NCBI GenBank assembly: GCA_965223355.1
Contig: CBDCWE010000003.1
Span: 2,728,001-2,792,000 of the forward strand
Length of the DNA stretch: 64,000 bases
Direction of reading: 5' to 3'
Origin: Tectiglobus sp965223355
GTDB lineage: Bacteria > Pseudomonadota > Alphaproteobacteria > Rhizobiales > Hyphomicrobiaceae
Every line of letters starts with the position of its first letter. Within the stretch, counting starts at the first letter, position 1. Made by a program: the position numbers and the translations under genes. The notes beneath the pieces are model-generated. The model did no database searches. It saw only the letters and a program-made list of their open reading frames with translations, and had not been told where the DNA came from. Positions 9,444 to 18,666 of this stretch are shown in pieces.

Positions 9444-9455
9444 ATTGGCCTGCTT

Positions 9456-9620
9456 GTGAACAAGTCCGGGGTCCAGGGGATCCATCTCCTGGTCGGGGTG
9501 TTTGAGGGGCTGAAAGCCCCTCAAGGATCGCCGCTTGGCGGCGATTGGTTAAGGGCTCTGCCCTCAACGATCCCGCCAAAGGGCGCTGCCCTTTGGAAAC
9601 CTGAGACTTGGTTAGAACGA
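9456..9620 (+). repeat. Modular multi-hairpin repeat, copy C
   Basis: The five hairpin modules recur in order. The first stem is partly decayed (CCAGGGGATCCATCTCCTGG); the others are intact or nearly so. The copy lies between the convergent lrp gene and the DUF1445 gene. Confidence 0.85.
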
Positions 9621-9675
9621 GCAGGCTGCGAATCCCTGGCCAGGGACCAGACTCGAATTGAATTGGCTGATCAGC

Positions 9676-10485
9676 TCATACGGCCTCACGAAAGTCCTCG
9701 TTCAGACGATCGGTGATCAGCATGTGACCGGCCTTGTGCGTGATGCAAAGCGGCGGCTTGGCCTGCGCGACGACGACTTGCGGCGTCACACCGCAGGCCC
9801 AGAATAAGGCCACCTCGCCGGGTCTGATATCGGGTTCACCACCGAACTCCGGCTTGTCGATATCCGCAATTCCGATGGCCGACGGCGCGCCGAAATGAAT
9901 CGGCCCGCCATGGACACGCGGGAACCGCGACGTCACTTCGATCGCGCGAATCGCATTGGGCACGGTAAAGTTGCGCATCGAAACCACCAGCTTGCCGCTG
10001 AACCGGCCAACCGGGACCGTATCGAGGCCGGTAAGGTAAGTGCAGACCTTCTTGCCCTGCTCGAGATGGCGGATCGGAACGCCGGCGTCGAGCAACGCCG
10101 CTTCGAACGAATACGAGCAGCCCAGCGCAAAGGCGACGAGATCACTGCGCCACAGATCGGCGATGTCGGTTGGTTCGGACACTTCCCGGCCGTCACGAAA
10201 CACCCGATAGCGCGGCAGGTCCGATCGGACATCGATGTCGTCACCGAGAGCGGCAAAGCCCGGGTCGCCGGGTCGGGACTTGTCAAGGAGCGGGCACGCT
10301 TTCGAATTGGCAGCACAGAAACCCTCGAACTCATCGGCCCAATCGGCCGGCAGCACCACCAGGTTTGCCTGCAGATAGCCCGGCGCCAGGCCGGCTGTCA
10401 CCGTGTCATGGCGGCCGGCACGAATGTCCCGGCGGATCGCGGCGGCGGTCGCGTTGTCGGTTTCAGTGCATGCAGCTTCGCGCAT
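9676..10485 (-). CDS. DUF1445 / D-glutamate cyclase-like putative hydro-lyase
   Basis: The 269-residue product matches the UPF0317/DUF1445 family in length and motifs: APGYLQANLVVLP near the N-terminus, FALGCSYSFEAALLDAG, the central NFTVPNAIRAIEVTSRFP, and a C-terminal segment containing FWACGVTPQ and HKAGHMLITD. Family members are annotated as putative hydro-lyases and relate to mammalian D-glutamate cyclase. The substrate here is unknown. ATG 10485 gives the normal family length; the upstream frame to 10677 has no family-like sequence. The ribosome site is weak. It follows ilvA on the same strand after about 200 bases. Confidence 0.8.
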   Translation of the reverse strand: MREAACTETDNATAAAIRRDIRAGRHDTVTAGLAPGYLQANLVVLPADWADEFEGFCAANSKACPLLDKSRPGDPGFAALGDDIDVRSDLPRYRVFRDGREVSEPTDIADLWRSDLVAFALGCSYSFEAALLDAGVPIRHLEQGKKVCTYLTGLDTVPVGRFSGKLVVSMRNFTVPNAIRAIEVTSRFPRVHGGPIHFGAPSAIGIADIDKPEFGGEPDIRPGEVALFWACGVTPQVVVAQAKPPLCITHKAGHMLITDRLNEDFREAV

Positions 10486-10519
10486 CGTATCGGGCCCTGA
10501 TGGAACGTCGCCGCGCAGG

Positions 10520-10540
10520 CTAGTGGTCTGTAGCAGCGTG
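10520..10540 (-). repeat. Decayed TGATACAGACCACTAG-type repeat end
   Basis: The sequence CTAGTGGTCTGTAGCAG matches the outer edge of the repeat seen at 13799-13882 and 56113-56130 with one or two changes. It lies in the roughly 200-base gap between the DUF1445 gene and ilvA. Confidence 0.45.
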
Positions 10541-10686
10541 TCTTCAAAGCAGCCGGCACTGCCGGGTCTTTGTCGTTGAGCTTGCGGCTCGTGGGTTTGG
10601 CCCGGCGTCTTCCATGCCGGCTTGTCTGGGGTGCATTCGAGAACCGCGTGCGCGAACCCGTCGGCCGGCCGGTCCAAGGCCGCAGC

Positions 10687-11967
10687 TCAGACAATGAAAC
10701 TCGCAACGAGCTCATCGTCGGTGATGTCCTGATACTGGAAGCCGGCCTCCAGCATCTTGGCGTTGAGAGCATCGAAGTTTGCCGGGTCGGGGGTCTCGAC
10801 ACCGAGCAGAATCGAACCGAAGTTGCGCGCCGACTTTTTGAGATATTCAAAGCGCGCGATGTCATCATCAGGTCCGAGCAGATCGAGAAACTCGCGCAGG
10901 GCGCCCGGCCGCTGCGGCAGGCGCAGAATATAGTACTTCTTGCGGCCCGAGGCGCGCAGCGCCCGCTCCTTGACTTCGGGCAGCCGCTCGAAGTCGAAGT
11001 TGCCGCCTGACGTCAGACAGACCACCGTCTTGCCCTTGATCGCATCCGGCGCCAGATAGCGCAGCGCGTCAACTTCCATGGCGCCGGCAGGCTCCAGCAC
11101 AATACCCTCGATATTGAGCATCTCGATGATCGTCTCGCACAGGCGGTCTTCGCTGATCAGAAGGACGTCTTCGGCCCGCCGCCCCTTCAGCACGCCGAAG
11201 TTGACCGCGCCGATTTGGGCAACGGCGGCGCCGTCGACAAAATTATCGATCCGCTCGAGGCGCACGCGCTCACCGGCCTCGAGGCTGCGTTTGAAGCTCG
11301 GCGCGCCGGCCGGCTCGGCAAAGACGATCTTTGTTTTCGGCGACAGCGATTGCATCACCTGCGTAACGCCGCTCGCCAAGCCGCCGCCGCCAACGGGAAT
11401 GATCAGCAGGTCGACCGCGCCGCTCGATTGCTCGAGGATCTCCATGCCGACGGTTGCCTGCCCTTCGATAATGTCCGGATGATCGAATGGCGGAACAAAC
11501 TCGGCACCTTTTGCCTTGGCAAAGGCCTGGGCGGCAGCGTTGCACTGGTCGAAAATATCGCCTTCGAGGCAAATGTCGACATGATCGCCGCCAAACACGC
11601 GGGTCTTCTGGATCTTTTGCTGCGGCGTCGTGACGGGCATATAGACGGTCCCCGTCACCCCGAAGTGCTGGCAGGCAAACGCAAAGCCCTGGGCATGGTT
11701 GCCGGCCGACGCGCACACGAACGTGGCATCGCTATTGGCGCGCAACAGTGCCTTTCGGAAGAAGTTAAACGCACCTCGCAGCTTGTAGCTGCGCACCGGC
11801 GTCAAATCTTCGCGCTTCAGGAGAATGCGCGCGCCATAGCGGTCGCTCAGAAAGGCGTTGTGTTGCAACGGTGTCGGCGACAGCACAGTGCGCACTGCGG
11901 CAGCGGCGGCAGATACGCCCGAAATGAAGTCGACGGGCGGCGATTGATTCGGAGCAGAGGTCATCAT
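10687..11967 (-). CDS. ilvA: Threonine ammonia-lyase (short form with ACT-like domain)
   Basis: This PLP enzyme deaminates threonine to 2-oxobutyrate, the first step to isoleucine. The 426-residue protein has a fold-type II PLP domain with Schiff-base lysine in RSYKLRGAFN (about residue 62) and the phosphate-binding glycine loop VGGGGLASG. A single C-terminal ACT-like regulatory domain starts near RKKYYILRLPQRPGAL (about 345). This matches the short IlvA form rather than the two-ACT enterobacterial form. The start at 11967 has a second ATG immediately after it. It may be biosynthetic or catabolic, since no ilv genes are nearby. Confidence 0.9.
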   Translation of the reverse strand: MMTSAPNQSPPVDFISGVSAAAAAVRTVLSPTPLQHNAFLSDRYGARILLKREDLTPVRSYKLRGAFNFFRKALLRANSDATFVCASAGNHAQGFAFACQHFGVTGTVYMPVTTPQQKIQKTRVFGGDHVDICLEGDIFDQCNAAAQAFAKAKGAEFVPPFDHPDIIEGQATVGMEILEQSSGAVDLLIIPVGGGGLASGVTQVMQSLSPKTKIVFAEPAGAPSFKRSLEAGERVRLERIDNFVDGAAVAQIGAVNFGVLKGRRAEDVLLISEDRLCETIIEMLNIEGIVLEPAGAMEVDALRYLAPDAIKGKTVVCLTSGGNFDFERLPEVKERALRASGRKKYYILRLPQRPGALREFLDLLGPDDDIARFEYLKKSARNFGSILLGVETPDPANFDALNAKMLEAGFQYQDITDDELVASFIV

Positions 11968-12097
11968 GCCGCCTTATGGCATCACGAGCTTGTCCCGGGC
12001 AACTGCCATTGTTTGGCCAACAGACCCGTGGTGCAAACTTCGTCCGGGCCGGCGGCCGCGAGTGCGGGTGCCGGGCGGCCGCCACGAAACCAGCGCC

Positions 12098-12126
12098 GAG
12101 GTCCAGGGGATGGGGCCCTGGACCTC
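12098..12126 (-). terminator. 11-bp stem hairpin between neuB and ilvA
   Basis: GAGGTCCAGGG pairs with CCCTGGACCTC around a seven-base loop. It resembles the first module of the multi-hairpin repeat and is followed by GAACAAGT-like flank sequence seen in other copies. It lies downstream of the neuB stop on the minus strand, so it probably ends that transcript. There is no long U-tract. Confidence 0.5.
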
Positions 12127-12171
12127 GGACTTGTTCACAGGTTCGCTACGTCTGAACGGCGATAGACGCCG

Positions 12172-13209
12172 TCAACCTTCAGGTTCAAGATCGGCGTAAT
12201 CCAAGGGTTCGCCCTTGCCAATCGCGCGGGCGGCGATGCGGCCGAGGACCTTGTTCGATTCCCGCACAGGTATGTGCTGTGTTCTGAAAATGCGACCCGA
12301 CAACGAATGAAGCGCGAGCTTGTCGCCGGCCTTGATGTCGACCCTGGCAACCAACGATTTGCCGAGCTTCTTAAAGACGTCCTCGTTGCCGAGTTCTGCA
12401 TCATCCTTTGGCGGCATCATATGTTTGACGCGGCGGATGTCACGCGCGAACCGCCGGAAACCGCCGGCCTCAAGTGCAAAACTGTGATCAGTCCCCTTCC
12501 AGGCCCGATTCAGGGTGACGTGTTTTTCGAACACGCGAGCGCCGCGCATATAAGCAACCGGTCCGGACAAGGTGCCATTGAAGTGATCGGAAAGGCCGAT
12601 GGTACAGTCCGGGAATTTCTCGATCAACAACGGTATCCGATCGAGCCCGAGACGCGTATATTCGCACGGATACTCCGAAACGCAATGGAGGACCGCAACC
12701 TCCGCGCCGTGCTTCAACAGCAACTCGATGCTCGATGTGATTTGATCGTCCTTGCCGCCGCCAACGCTGACCACGACAGGCTTGCCGGCCTTTGCAATAC
12801 GCTCGATCAAAGGCAGATTGCCAATGTCGAACGATGCAATTTTCAGTATCTCGACATCATTTTCCAGAAGCAAATCCAGGCTTGGCTCGTCGAACGGTGT
12901 CGACATGAACCTGACGTTGTGTTCAGCGCAGTCCTGCCGCAGAATCCTGATCGACTGAGGCTCAAGTTCAAGCTTTTCACGGTGCTCGCCATAGGTCTCA
13001 GCAAAGGCGTTTTCGCTGTTGTATGCGGCGGCGTAAGCGTCGTCGGAAAACAGGTATCTGTTGTTTCGGGTTTGAAATTTGACAGCATCAGCTCCCGCCG
13101 ACGCGAAGACCCGGATATACTTCCGGGCCAGATCGAGATCGCCTTGGTGGTTCTGGCCGACCTCGGCAATAATGAACGCTTCATCGCCCAGTTCACTGCG
13201 CTTGAACAT
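12172..13209 (-). CDS. neuB: NeuB/SpsE-family sialic acid synthase with SAF domain
   Basis: The family condenses PEP with N-acetylmannosamine or a related hexosamine to form a nonulosonic acid. The 345-residue product has the NeuB barrel: FIIAEVGQNHQGDLDLA near the N-terminus, VKFQTR, FMSTPFDEPSLDLL, KIASFDIGNLPLI, IGLSDHF and VFEKHVTLN. A C-terminal SAF (antifreeze-like) domain lies at about 280-340 (KSLVARVDIKAGDKL). No other sialic, pseudaminic or legionaminic acid gene is next to it, so the sugar made cannot be stated. An exopolysaccharide, LPS or flagellin glycan is possible. The 5' side faces the 700-base gap before ecm. Confidence 0.88.
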   Translation of the reverse strand: MFKRSELGDEAFIIAEVGQNHQGDLDLARKYIRVFASAGADAVKFQTRNNRYLFSDDAYAAAYNSENAFAETYGEHREKLELEPQSIRILRQDCAEHNVRFMSTPFDEPSLDLLLENDVEILKIASFDIGNLPLIERIAKAGKPVVVSVGGGKDDQITSSIELLLKHGAEVAVLHCVSEYPCEYTRLGLDRIPLLIEKFPDCTIGLSDHFNGTLSGPVAYMRGARVFEKHVTLNRAWKGTDHSFALEAGGFRRFARDIRRVKHMMPPKDDAELGNEDVFKKLGKSLVARVDIKAGDKLALHSLSGRIFRTQHIPVRESNKVLGRIAARAIGKGEPLDYADLEPEG

Positions 13210-13515
13210 ATCCCCTCACATCTCAGGTATCAGTGGCATGGCTCGCCGCCGAACGGCCAACTGCAAATGCGCCATTCTCGTTCTCGGTAGCAAAAAGCTA
13301 CGGGCACACCAGCTTTTCCCCGCAAACCTCAGCAGGTGAACCTGGGCGTCTTACTAACACACATGGGTATGCCCACAAACCAAGTTTTAACGTCAAAGCC
13401 ACGTATCTTCCCTGCAGTCGTGTGGTCGAACCATGGCGTCGATCAAGCCTCGCCAATGGCGAAACCGACGCCATGAACGACATCGGAATATATCCACAAC
13501 GTCAAACGTGGGTTT

Positions 13516-13569
13516 ATACCGCCCCAGCTATGAATTGACGCACTTCAGCGGAGCTTTTTTGAGTGCCGG
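13516..13569 (+). repeat. TRATACC repeat (S family), copy S1
   Basis: The copy begins TATACCGCCCCAGCTATG, continues with AATTGACGCACTTCAGCGG and ends in a partly decayed CTTTTTTGAGTGCC. Related copies are at 50745, 58311 (inverted) and 26853 (partial). Confidence 0.75.
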
Positions 13570-13798
13570 CCGGGGTTGCCGACAGCGATCGTTCCGCGCA
13601 CGGTGCTTGTTGACAACTGGGCGCCGGCGATGCGCGCCGGGCAACTCTGAGTTCAAGCTTTCCGGCGACGCCCAAGTTCGCCCTAGGGTTGAGTGATCCG
13701 GCATTTAGCCATCACGGGCCAGGGCACACGCACCGACGGCGCTCAGATTTGGCCTGGTGCCGGCGTTGTGGCGGCCTTATGATGCGCCAGCATCACCC

Positions 13799-13882
13799 AC
13801 CGCGCCTTGGGGCCACCCGCGCCTTGGCACAGACCAAGTCGGAGCGTCTGAATGCGCTTTTTTTTAGTGATACAGACCACTA
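13799..13882 (-). repeat. TGATACAGACCACTAG-type repeat (R family), copy R1
   Basis: On the minus strand it reads CTAGTGGTCTGTATCACT, a run of A, GCGCATTCAGACGC, then TTGGTCTGTGCCAAGGCGCG. Most of this recurs in the same order at 26772-26835. It ends about 35 bases before ecm. Confidence 0.75.
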
Positions 13883-13918
13883 GAGTGCGCTTTGCTGCAG
13901 CTGCGATGAGAACTGGAC

Positions 13919-15901
13919 ATGATGCAGAACGACGCTGACGCGGGGCCTGATCGGCCCTGGATTTTCCGCACCTATGCCGGCCATTCGACCGCGGAAAAGT
14001 CGAATGCACTTTACCGACGGAACCTGGCCAAGGGGCAAACCGGCTTGTCGATCGCCTTCGATCTGCCGACACAAACCGGCTACGACAGCGATCATGAACT
14101 GGCCCGCGGCGAAGTCGGCAAAGTCGGCGTGCCGATCAGTCACATTGGCGATATGCGAACCCTGCTCGCGGGCATCCCCCTCGATCGGATGAACACATCG
14201 ATGACGATCAATGCGACGGCGGCCTGGCTATTGGCGCTCTACATTGCGGTCGCCGATGAGACCGGGGCGGCACGAGACCAGCTCACCGGAACCATTCAGA
14301 ACGACATCATCAAGGAATACCTGTCGCGCGGCACCTACATTTTTCCGCCCGAGCCGTCGCTGCGCCTGATCAAAGATACGATCGTGTTTTCCGGCGCACA
14401 ACTTCCCAAATGGAACCCGACGAACGTGTGCTCCTATCATCTGCAGGAGGCGGGCGCGACGCCAGTGCAGGAACTGGCATTTGCGCTGACCACGGCGATT
14501 GCAGTGCTCGATGCGGTGCGCGCTTCCGGAGAGGTTTCCGACCGCGACTTTCCGGCGCTGGTCGGCCGGGTTTCCTTCTTTGTCAACGCCGGCCTCAAGT
14601 TCATTACCGAGATCTGCAAGCTCCGCGCATTCGTCGATCTGTGGGACGAAATTTGCGCGCAAAGATATGGTGTCGACAACCCCAAGTTCCGCCGCTTCCG
14701 CTACGGTGTCCAGGTCAACTCGCTGGGTCTGACCGAGCAGCAGCCGGAAAACAACGTCTATCGCATTCTCATAGAGATGCTGGCGGTGACGCTGTCGAAA
14801 CGGGCACGGGCACGCGCCGTACAACTGCCGGCATGGAATGAAGCGCTTGGCCTGCCGCGGCCGTGGGACCAGCAATGGTCGTTGCGCATGCAGCAGGTTC
14901 TCGCGTTCGAAACCGATTTGCTGAGCTACGGCGATATCTTCGATGGCTCGGCCGAGATCGAACGCAAGGTCGCAGAACTCAAGGCCAAGGCGCGCGTCGA
15001 ACTCGAGACCATCAGTGAGATGGGGGGGGCCGTTGCCGGCATCGACTATATGAAGCGCCAGTTGGTTGAGAGCAACAGCCGGCGCCTGCTCGCGATCGAG
15101 ACCGGGGCACAGACCGTCGTCGGCGTCAACGCCTATACCGATAGCGAAATCTCGCCCTTGTCCGCCGGCGACGGCGCAATTCAGACGGTCGATGAGGCCG
15201 ATGAAGCAGAACAAGTCAAGCGCTTGCGGGCCTGGCGCGACAGCCGCGATGCCGATCAGGCCGCCACGGCGCTTGGCGAACTGGAGCGCGATGCCAGGGA
15301 CGGCGTCAACATCATGACAGCCTCCATCGCCTGCGCCAAAGCCGGCGTGACAACCGGAGAATGGGGTGCGACGCTGCGCCGTGTGTTCGGCGAATACCGC
15401 GCGCCAACCGGGGTCGGGCAGTCCTCGGGCGCGCCCGATCAAAACGTCGATGCGGTGCGCGCCCGCGTCGATGATATTGCCGCCAAGACCGGCCGTCGCA
15501 TCAAGTTTCTGGTCGGCAAGCCGGGCCTTGATGGCCATTCGAACGGGGCCGAGCAGATCGCCGTCAGAGCCCGCGATTGCGGCATGGAAGTGGTCTATGA
15601 AGGGATTCGCCTGACGCCATCGCAAATTGTCCGCACCGCCGTCGATGAGAGCGTGCACGTGATCGGCTTGTCGATACTCTCAGGCAGCCACGTGCCACTG
15701 GTGCGCGACGTTATGGATCAGCTGCGCGCAGAACAGGCAGTTGAGATACCGGTCGTGGTCGGTGGGATTATTCCACCCGACGATGCCGCCTCGCTGAAGG
15801 CGATGGGTGTTGCCGCCGTCTATACGCCGAAGGACTTTCAGCTGAACGACATCATGGCAGACATCGTCCGCCTTGTTGCCGGCAGCGCGGCTGCGGCCTG
15901 A
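13919..15901 (+). CDS. ecm: Ethylmalonyl-CoA mutase
   Basis: This B12-dependent enzyme converts (2R)-ethylmalonyl-CoA to (2S)-methylsuccinyl-CoA in the ethylmalonyl-CoA pathway of acetyl-CoA assimilation. The 660-residue single chain matches the family length. The N-terminal catalytic barrel carries TYAGHSTAEKSNALYRRN, AFDLPTQTGYDSDH and SMTINATAAW. The C-terminal cobalamin domain (about 525-655) has the base-off His motif DGHSNG. The AGHSTAEKSNALYR opening and the short N-terminus favour Ecm over methylmalonyl-CoA mutase. The start is ATG 13919 or the adjacent 13922; both have weak ribosome sites. Other pathway genes (ccr, mcd, mch) are not in the window. Confidence 0.92.
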   Translation: MMQNDADAGPDRPWIFRTYAGHSTAEKSNALYRRNLAKGQTGLSIAFDLPTQTGYDSDHELARGEVGKVGVPISHIGDMRTLLAGIPLDRMNTSMTINATAAWLLALYIAVADETGAARDQLTGTIQNDIIKEYLSRGTYIFPPEPSLRLIKDTIVFSGAQLPKWNPTNVCSYHLQEAGATPVQELAFALTTAIAVLDAVRASGEVSDRDFPALVGRVSFFVNAGLKFITEICKLRAFVDLWDEICAQRYGVDNPKFRRFRYGVQVNSLGLTEQQPENNVYRILIEMLAVTLSKRARARAVQLPAWNEALGLPRPWDQQWSLRMQQVLAFETDLLSYGDIFDGSAEIERKVAELKAKARVELETISEMGGAVAGIDYMKRQLVESNSRRLLAIETGAQTVVGVNAYTDSEISPLSAGDGAIQTVDEADEAEQVKRLRAWRDSRDADQAATALGELERDARDGVNIMTASIACAKAGVTTGEWGATLRRVFGEYRAPTGVGQSSGAPDQNVDAVRARVDDIAAKTGRRIKFLVGKPGLDGHSNGAEQIAVRARDCGMEVVYEGIRLTPSQIVRTAVDESVHVIGLSILSGSHVPLVRDVMDQLRAEQAVEIPVVVGGIIPPDDAASLKAMGVAAVYTPKDFQLNDIMADIVRLVAGSAAAA

Positions 15902-16054
15902 GCATGACCGCGACCGAGAGGCCGCCGCAACGCTCCCGATGGGCTGCCAGGACCCACCCCTGAGCGCCGGGCGCTTGTTGCCGCCAGCGGCGTTGGGCAT
16001 CGCGTGTGGTCCATGCACCACGGCACGGCACCCGCCTCACCGACGACAAAATTC

Positions 16055-16097
16055 GCTCCGGTGAAACGGATCAATATTTATATGCGGGCTGGTATTA
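16055..16097 (-). repeat. TRATACC repeat (T variant), copy T1; supplies the MFS stop codon
   Basis: On the minus strand it reads TAATACCAGCCCGCATA, TAAATATTGATCC, then GTTTCACCGGAGC. The leading TAA (16095-16097) is the stop codon of the MFS gene. It lies between the convergent ecm and MFS genes. The related copy T2 is at 49307. Confidence 0.8.
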
Positions 16098-17264
16098 CTC
16101 GGCGACCGCTTTGGCGGCCAGGAACGGGAGACAGATCAGGCCGCCAACCAGAAACGCGGCTGCGCCGGCCAGAAACAGCACGATGTAGGAGGCGGTCGCA
16201 TCGAGCAGGGCCGGAACCAGCGCGCCGCCGAGTGCGGCGCCAATGCCGTTGGCGACGATCGTCGTGCGCATCATGTGCGGGGTCTGATCAGCCCGTCCGA
16301 GATCGCGCGCGCGGGCTGCAATCATGGTCGAGACCCCCGGCTGCATGCCGAATATAACGCTGGTGAGTGCCAGTGCGACAGGTCCGGTTGATGATGCCGG
16401 AAGCGCGAGGCCGACGCCGAGCAGGATGAAAATCAGCGCCGTTGCCAGCGCGGTTCCCAAGCGGCGGGCCGCCGTAGCGATCAGGATTGGTCCCAGGATC
16501 CCGAACAGGCCAACCACCAACCAGTGGCCGCCGGCAAACGCGTAGCCATGGCCCAAATCGCGGGCGAGGAAGTCGAACCAATAAATCGTGTGCGGCACGA
16601 GCCCAAGGGAAAACAGGAAACTGGCGGCGACCAGAGCATACCAGGCAAGCGTGTTCGGTGGCTTTGTAAGGCTGTCGGCGGCGTGCGAGGTTGGCTGCGG
16701 GTGCACGATCGCCAGGGCCCAGATGGCGGTGGCACCGGCCGCCGCCCCAACCGCTGCAATACCCCACCAGGCCGCCGCCAGTCCGTTGGTGAGCAAAACC
16801 GGTACCGCCGAGCCGGTGAAAAGGATCCCACACCCGACGCCGACGAAAACATAGCTTGCAGCCTGCGGGCGTCTGTCGGCGGGGGCATAAAGCGTCGTCA
16901 GCGCGAGGCTCTGGACCATCACAAAGCCGGTCATGACACCAATCAGAAAGCGCCAGAAGCCGAGCCACAGGACGCCGACGTCAATCGCCGAGGCGATGAG
17001 GGCGGCGACGGCGCACGCAACGGCACCGGTCATCAACGTTCTCACATCAACCGCGCGGGCGGCCGAGACGGAGGCAACGGCGCCCAGCAGATGCCCGAAT
17101 AAATTTGCACCGCCAATGTAGCCGGCGGCGACCGCGCTCATTTTGCCGTGTTCAACCAGGGCCGGGATCATGGTCGCGTAGGAAAAGCGACCGAGCGCCA
17201 TGCACACGAACATGGCCGCGCCACACCCAATTCCGATCCGTTGCCACGGCGCCAATGCGCGCAT
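16095..17264 (-). CDS. MFS transporter, YbfB/YjiJ type
   Basis: This 389-residue inner-membrane protein shows about twelve hydrophobic segments. It has the YbfB/YjiJ-family opening (CMALGRFSYATMIPALVEHG) and GYIGGANLFGHLLGA after it. The ATG at 17264 lies three bases after the stop of the M20 amidohydrolase gene, so the pair is translationally linked. The inferred substrate is therefore a carbamoyl- or acyl-amino acid, hydantoin or purine-derived compound handled by that hydrolase. The TAA stop lies at the edge of repeat T1. Confidence 0.82.
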   Translation of the reverse strand: MRALAPWQRIGIGCGAAMFVCMALGRFSYATMIPALVEHGKMSAVAAGYIGGANLFGHLLGAVASVSAARAVDVRTLMTGAVACAVAALIASAIDVGVLWLGFWRFLIGVMTGFVMVQSLALTTLYAPADRRPQAASYVFVGVGCGILFTGSAVPVLLTNGLAAAWWGIAAVGAAAGATAIWALAIVHPQPTSHAADSLTKPPNTLAWYALVAASFLFSLGLVPHTIYWFDFLARDLGHGYAFAGGHWLVVGLFGILGPILIATAARRLGTALATALIFILLGVGLALPASSTGPVALALTSVIFGMQPGVSTMIAARARDLGRADQTPHMMRTTIVANGIGAALGGALVPALLDATASYIVLFLAGAAAFLVGGLICLPFLAAKAVAE

Positions 17265-17267
17265 GCC

Positions 17268-18515
17268 TCAAGCCTCATTCGCCATATCGACCAGCACGTC
17301 GGTGATGACTTGGGCGGCGGCGGCGACATGCTCAGGCTCGGCAGCTTCGCGCTCGTTATGGCTGATGCCTTGCCAGCAGGGAATAAAGACCATCGCAGTC
17401 GGGCAGATGCCGGCCATGTAGCGCGCATCATGGCCGGCACAGGAGATCATGCGGCGGTTGGCGAAACCTCGCCGGCGTGCCGCCGCCTCGATCAGGCCGA
17501 CGACCTTGTCCGAAAATGCAAGCGGAGCCGCACGCGACACCTCCCTGACGTCGGCCGCGCAAACGCCCTGGTTGCGGTGCGCCACCACCGCGACCTGATC
17601 GCCCAGTTCGTTCAAGGCAGTGGCCGAGGGATGGCGAAAATCGATGAAGAACTCAACCTCACCGGGTACCACCGACTTGGCGCCCGGCCTGACGTCGAAC
17701 TTGCCGATCGTAAAGCGTGCGATGTCCTCATCGTCGGCAAACACATCGCGCAGCGCGACGGCGATGTCTGTTGCCGCGATGAACGCGTCCTTGCGGCGCG
17801 CGCGCGGTGTCGTGCCGGAGTGGGCGTTCTCGCCCGTTACGATCACTTCAAACCGACGATTGCCTTGAATGTCGGAAACCGCACCAATGAGGCAGCCCGA
17901 TGCTTCCAATAGGGTGCCCTGTTCGATATGGGCTTCGATGAATCCGGCATAGGCGCCGCCGAGATCGCGCCGGCCGGCATCTGGCAGTGCCGCGTGCAAC
18001 GCTGCGACGCAGTCCCGCATTGCGATACCGTCGGCATCCGTGCACGCCAGCATGTCCTCAAGCTCGAGCGCGCCGACATAGACCGCCGAGCCGGACAGAC
18101 CCGGCATGAAACGTGCCCCCTCCTCGTTGTTGAAGATTACAACCTCAATCGGCCGCAACGTTTCGAGGCCGGCATCATCCATCGCTTCGAGCGCCTCGAA
18201 TGCTGCAAGCACACCGAGGGCGCCATCGAAGCGGCCGCCGTAGGGCTGGGTATCGGAATGGGAACCGCTGGCCACCGGCGTGGCATTCGGGTCGCGGCCC
18301 GGACGGCGGATGAACATATTGCCGATGGCGTCGAGTTCGACACCGTAGCTGCGCGCTTCGGCCCACGCGGCCAATCGGCAATGGGCCTCGATGTCCTCCG
18401 GTGTCAGCGCCAGCCGGTGAACGCCGCCGGCGGCCGTGGCCCCAATGCGGGCGAGATCGATGTGCCGCTGCCAGACGCGGTCGGCATTGATCGGTGGATA
18501 GTGAGGCATGGACAT
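17268..18515 (-). CDS. M20-family N-carbamoyl-L-amino-acid hydrolase / allantoate amidohydrolase-like
   Basis: The 415-residue product matches the Zn- or Mn-dependent M20/M28 amidase group (HyuC, AmaB, AllC). Metal-ligand motifs are visible: GSHSDTQPYGGRFDGALG, IFNNEEGARF, EAHIEQG, and a C-terminal CAGHDARYMA with PCWQGISHNE. It also has the dimerisation lid motif TGENAHSGTTPR. ATG 18515 has AAGGGA about ten bases upstream. The frame continues to 19199 but is there only the antisense of citE. It is followed after three bases by an MFS gene, suggesting uptake plus hydrolysis. Whether the substrate is a carbamoyl amino acid, ureidoglycine or allantoate cannot be told. Confidence 0.87.
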   Translation of the reverse strand: MSMPHYPPINADRVWQRHIDLARIGATAAGGVHRLALTPEDIEAHCRLAAWAEARSYGVELDAIGNMFIRRPGRDPNATPVASGSHSDTQPYGGRFDGALGVLAAFEALEAMDDAGLETLRPIEVVIFNNEEGARFMPGLSGSAVYVGALELEDMLACTDADGIAMRDCVAALHAALPDAGRRDLGGAYAGFIEAHIEQGTLLEASGCLIGAVSDIQGNRRFEVIVTGENAHSGTTPRARRKDAFIAATDIAVALRDVFADDEDIARFTIGKFDVRPGAKSVVPGEVEFFIDFRHPSATALNELGDQVAVVAHRNQGVCAADVREVSRAAPLAFSDKVVGLIEAAARRRGFANRRMISCAGHDARYMAGICPTAMVFIPCWQGISHNEREAAEPEHVAAAAQVITDVLVDMANEA

Positions 18516-18666
18516 CGATGGCAAATCCCTTCGGTTATGATTTCCGGTGCTGCAAGGTGGCGTTGGCCGCATTGCCATTGGTATCGTTTCATCACCCACC
18601 GAGCCAGCCCCATGCAGCGGCTGGCGATAACCGGCGAGACTGCAACCGCAAAGGATCATAACGACG

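Larger units (their letters stand above)
13210..13918. other. Intergenic region between divergent neuB and ecm
   Basis: About 700 bases without a convincing gene. Short open frames here lack ribosome sites and family motifs. The region holds a TRATACC-type repeat near 13516-13569 and a TGATACAGACCACTAG-type repeat at 13799-13882. It must also contain the neuB and ecm promoters, which I could not assign. Confidence 0.6.

Noticed and set aside
14228..15658. 476-codon open frame antisense to ecm
   Set aside because: It mirrors the codon bias of the strongly supported ecm gene, has no family motif and no ribosome site.
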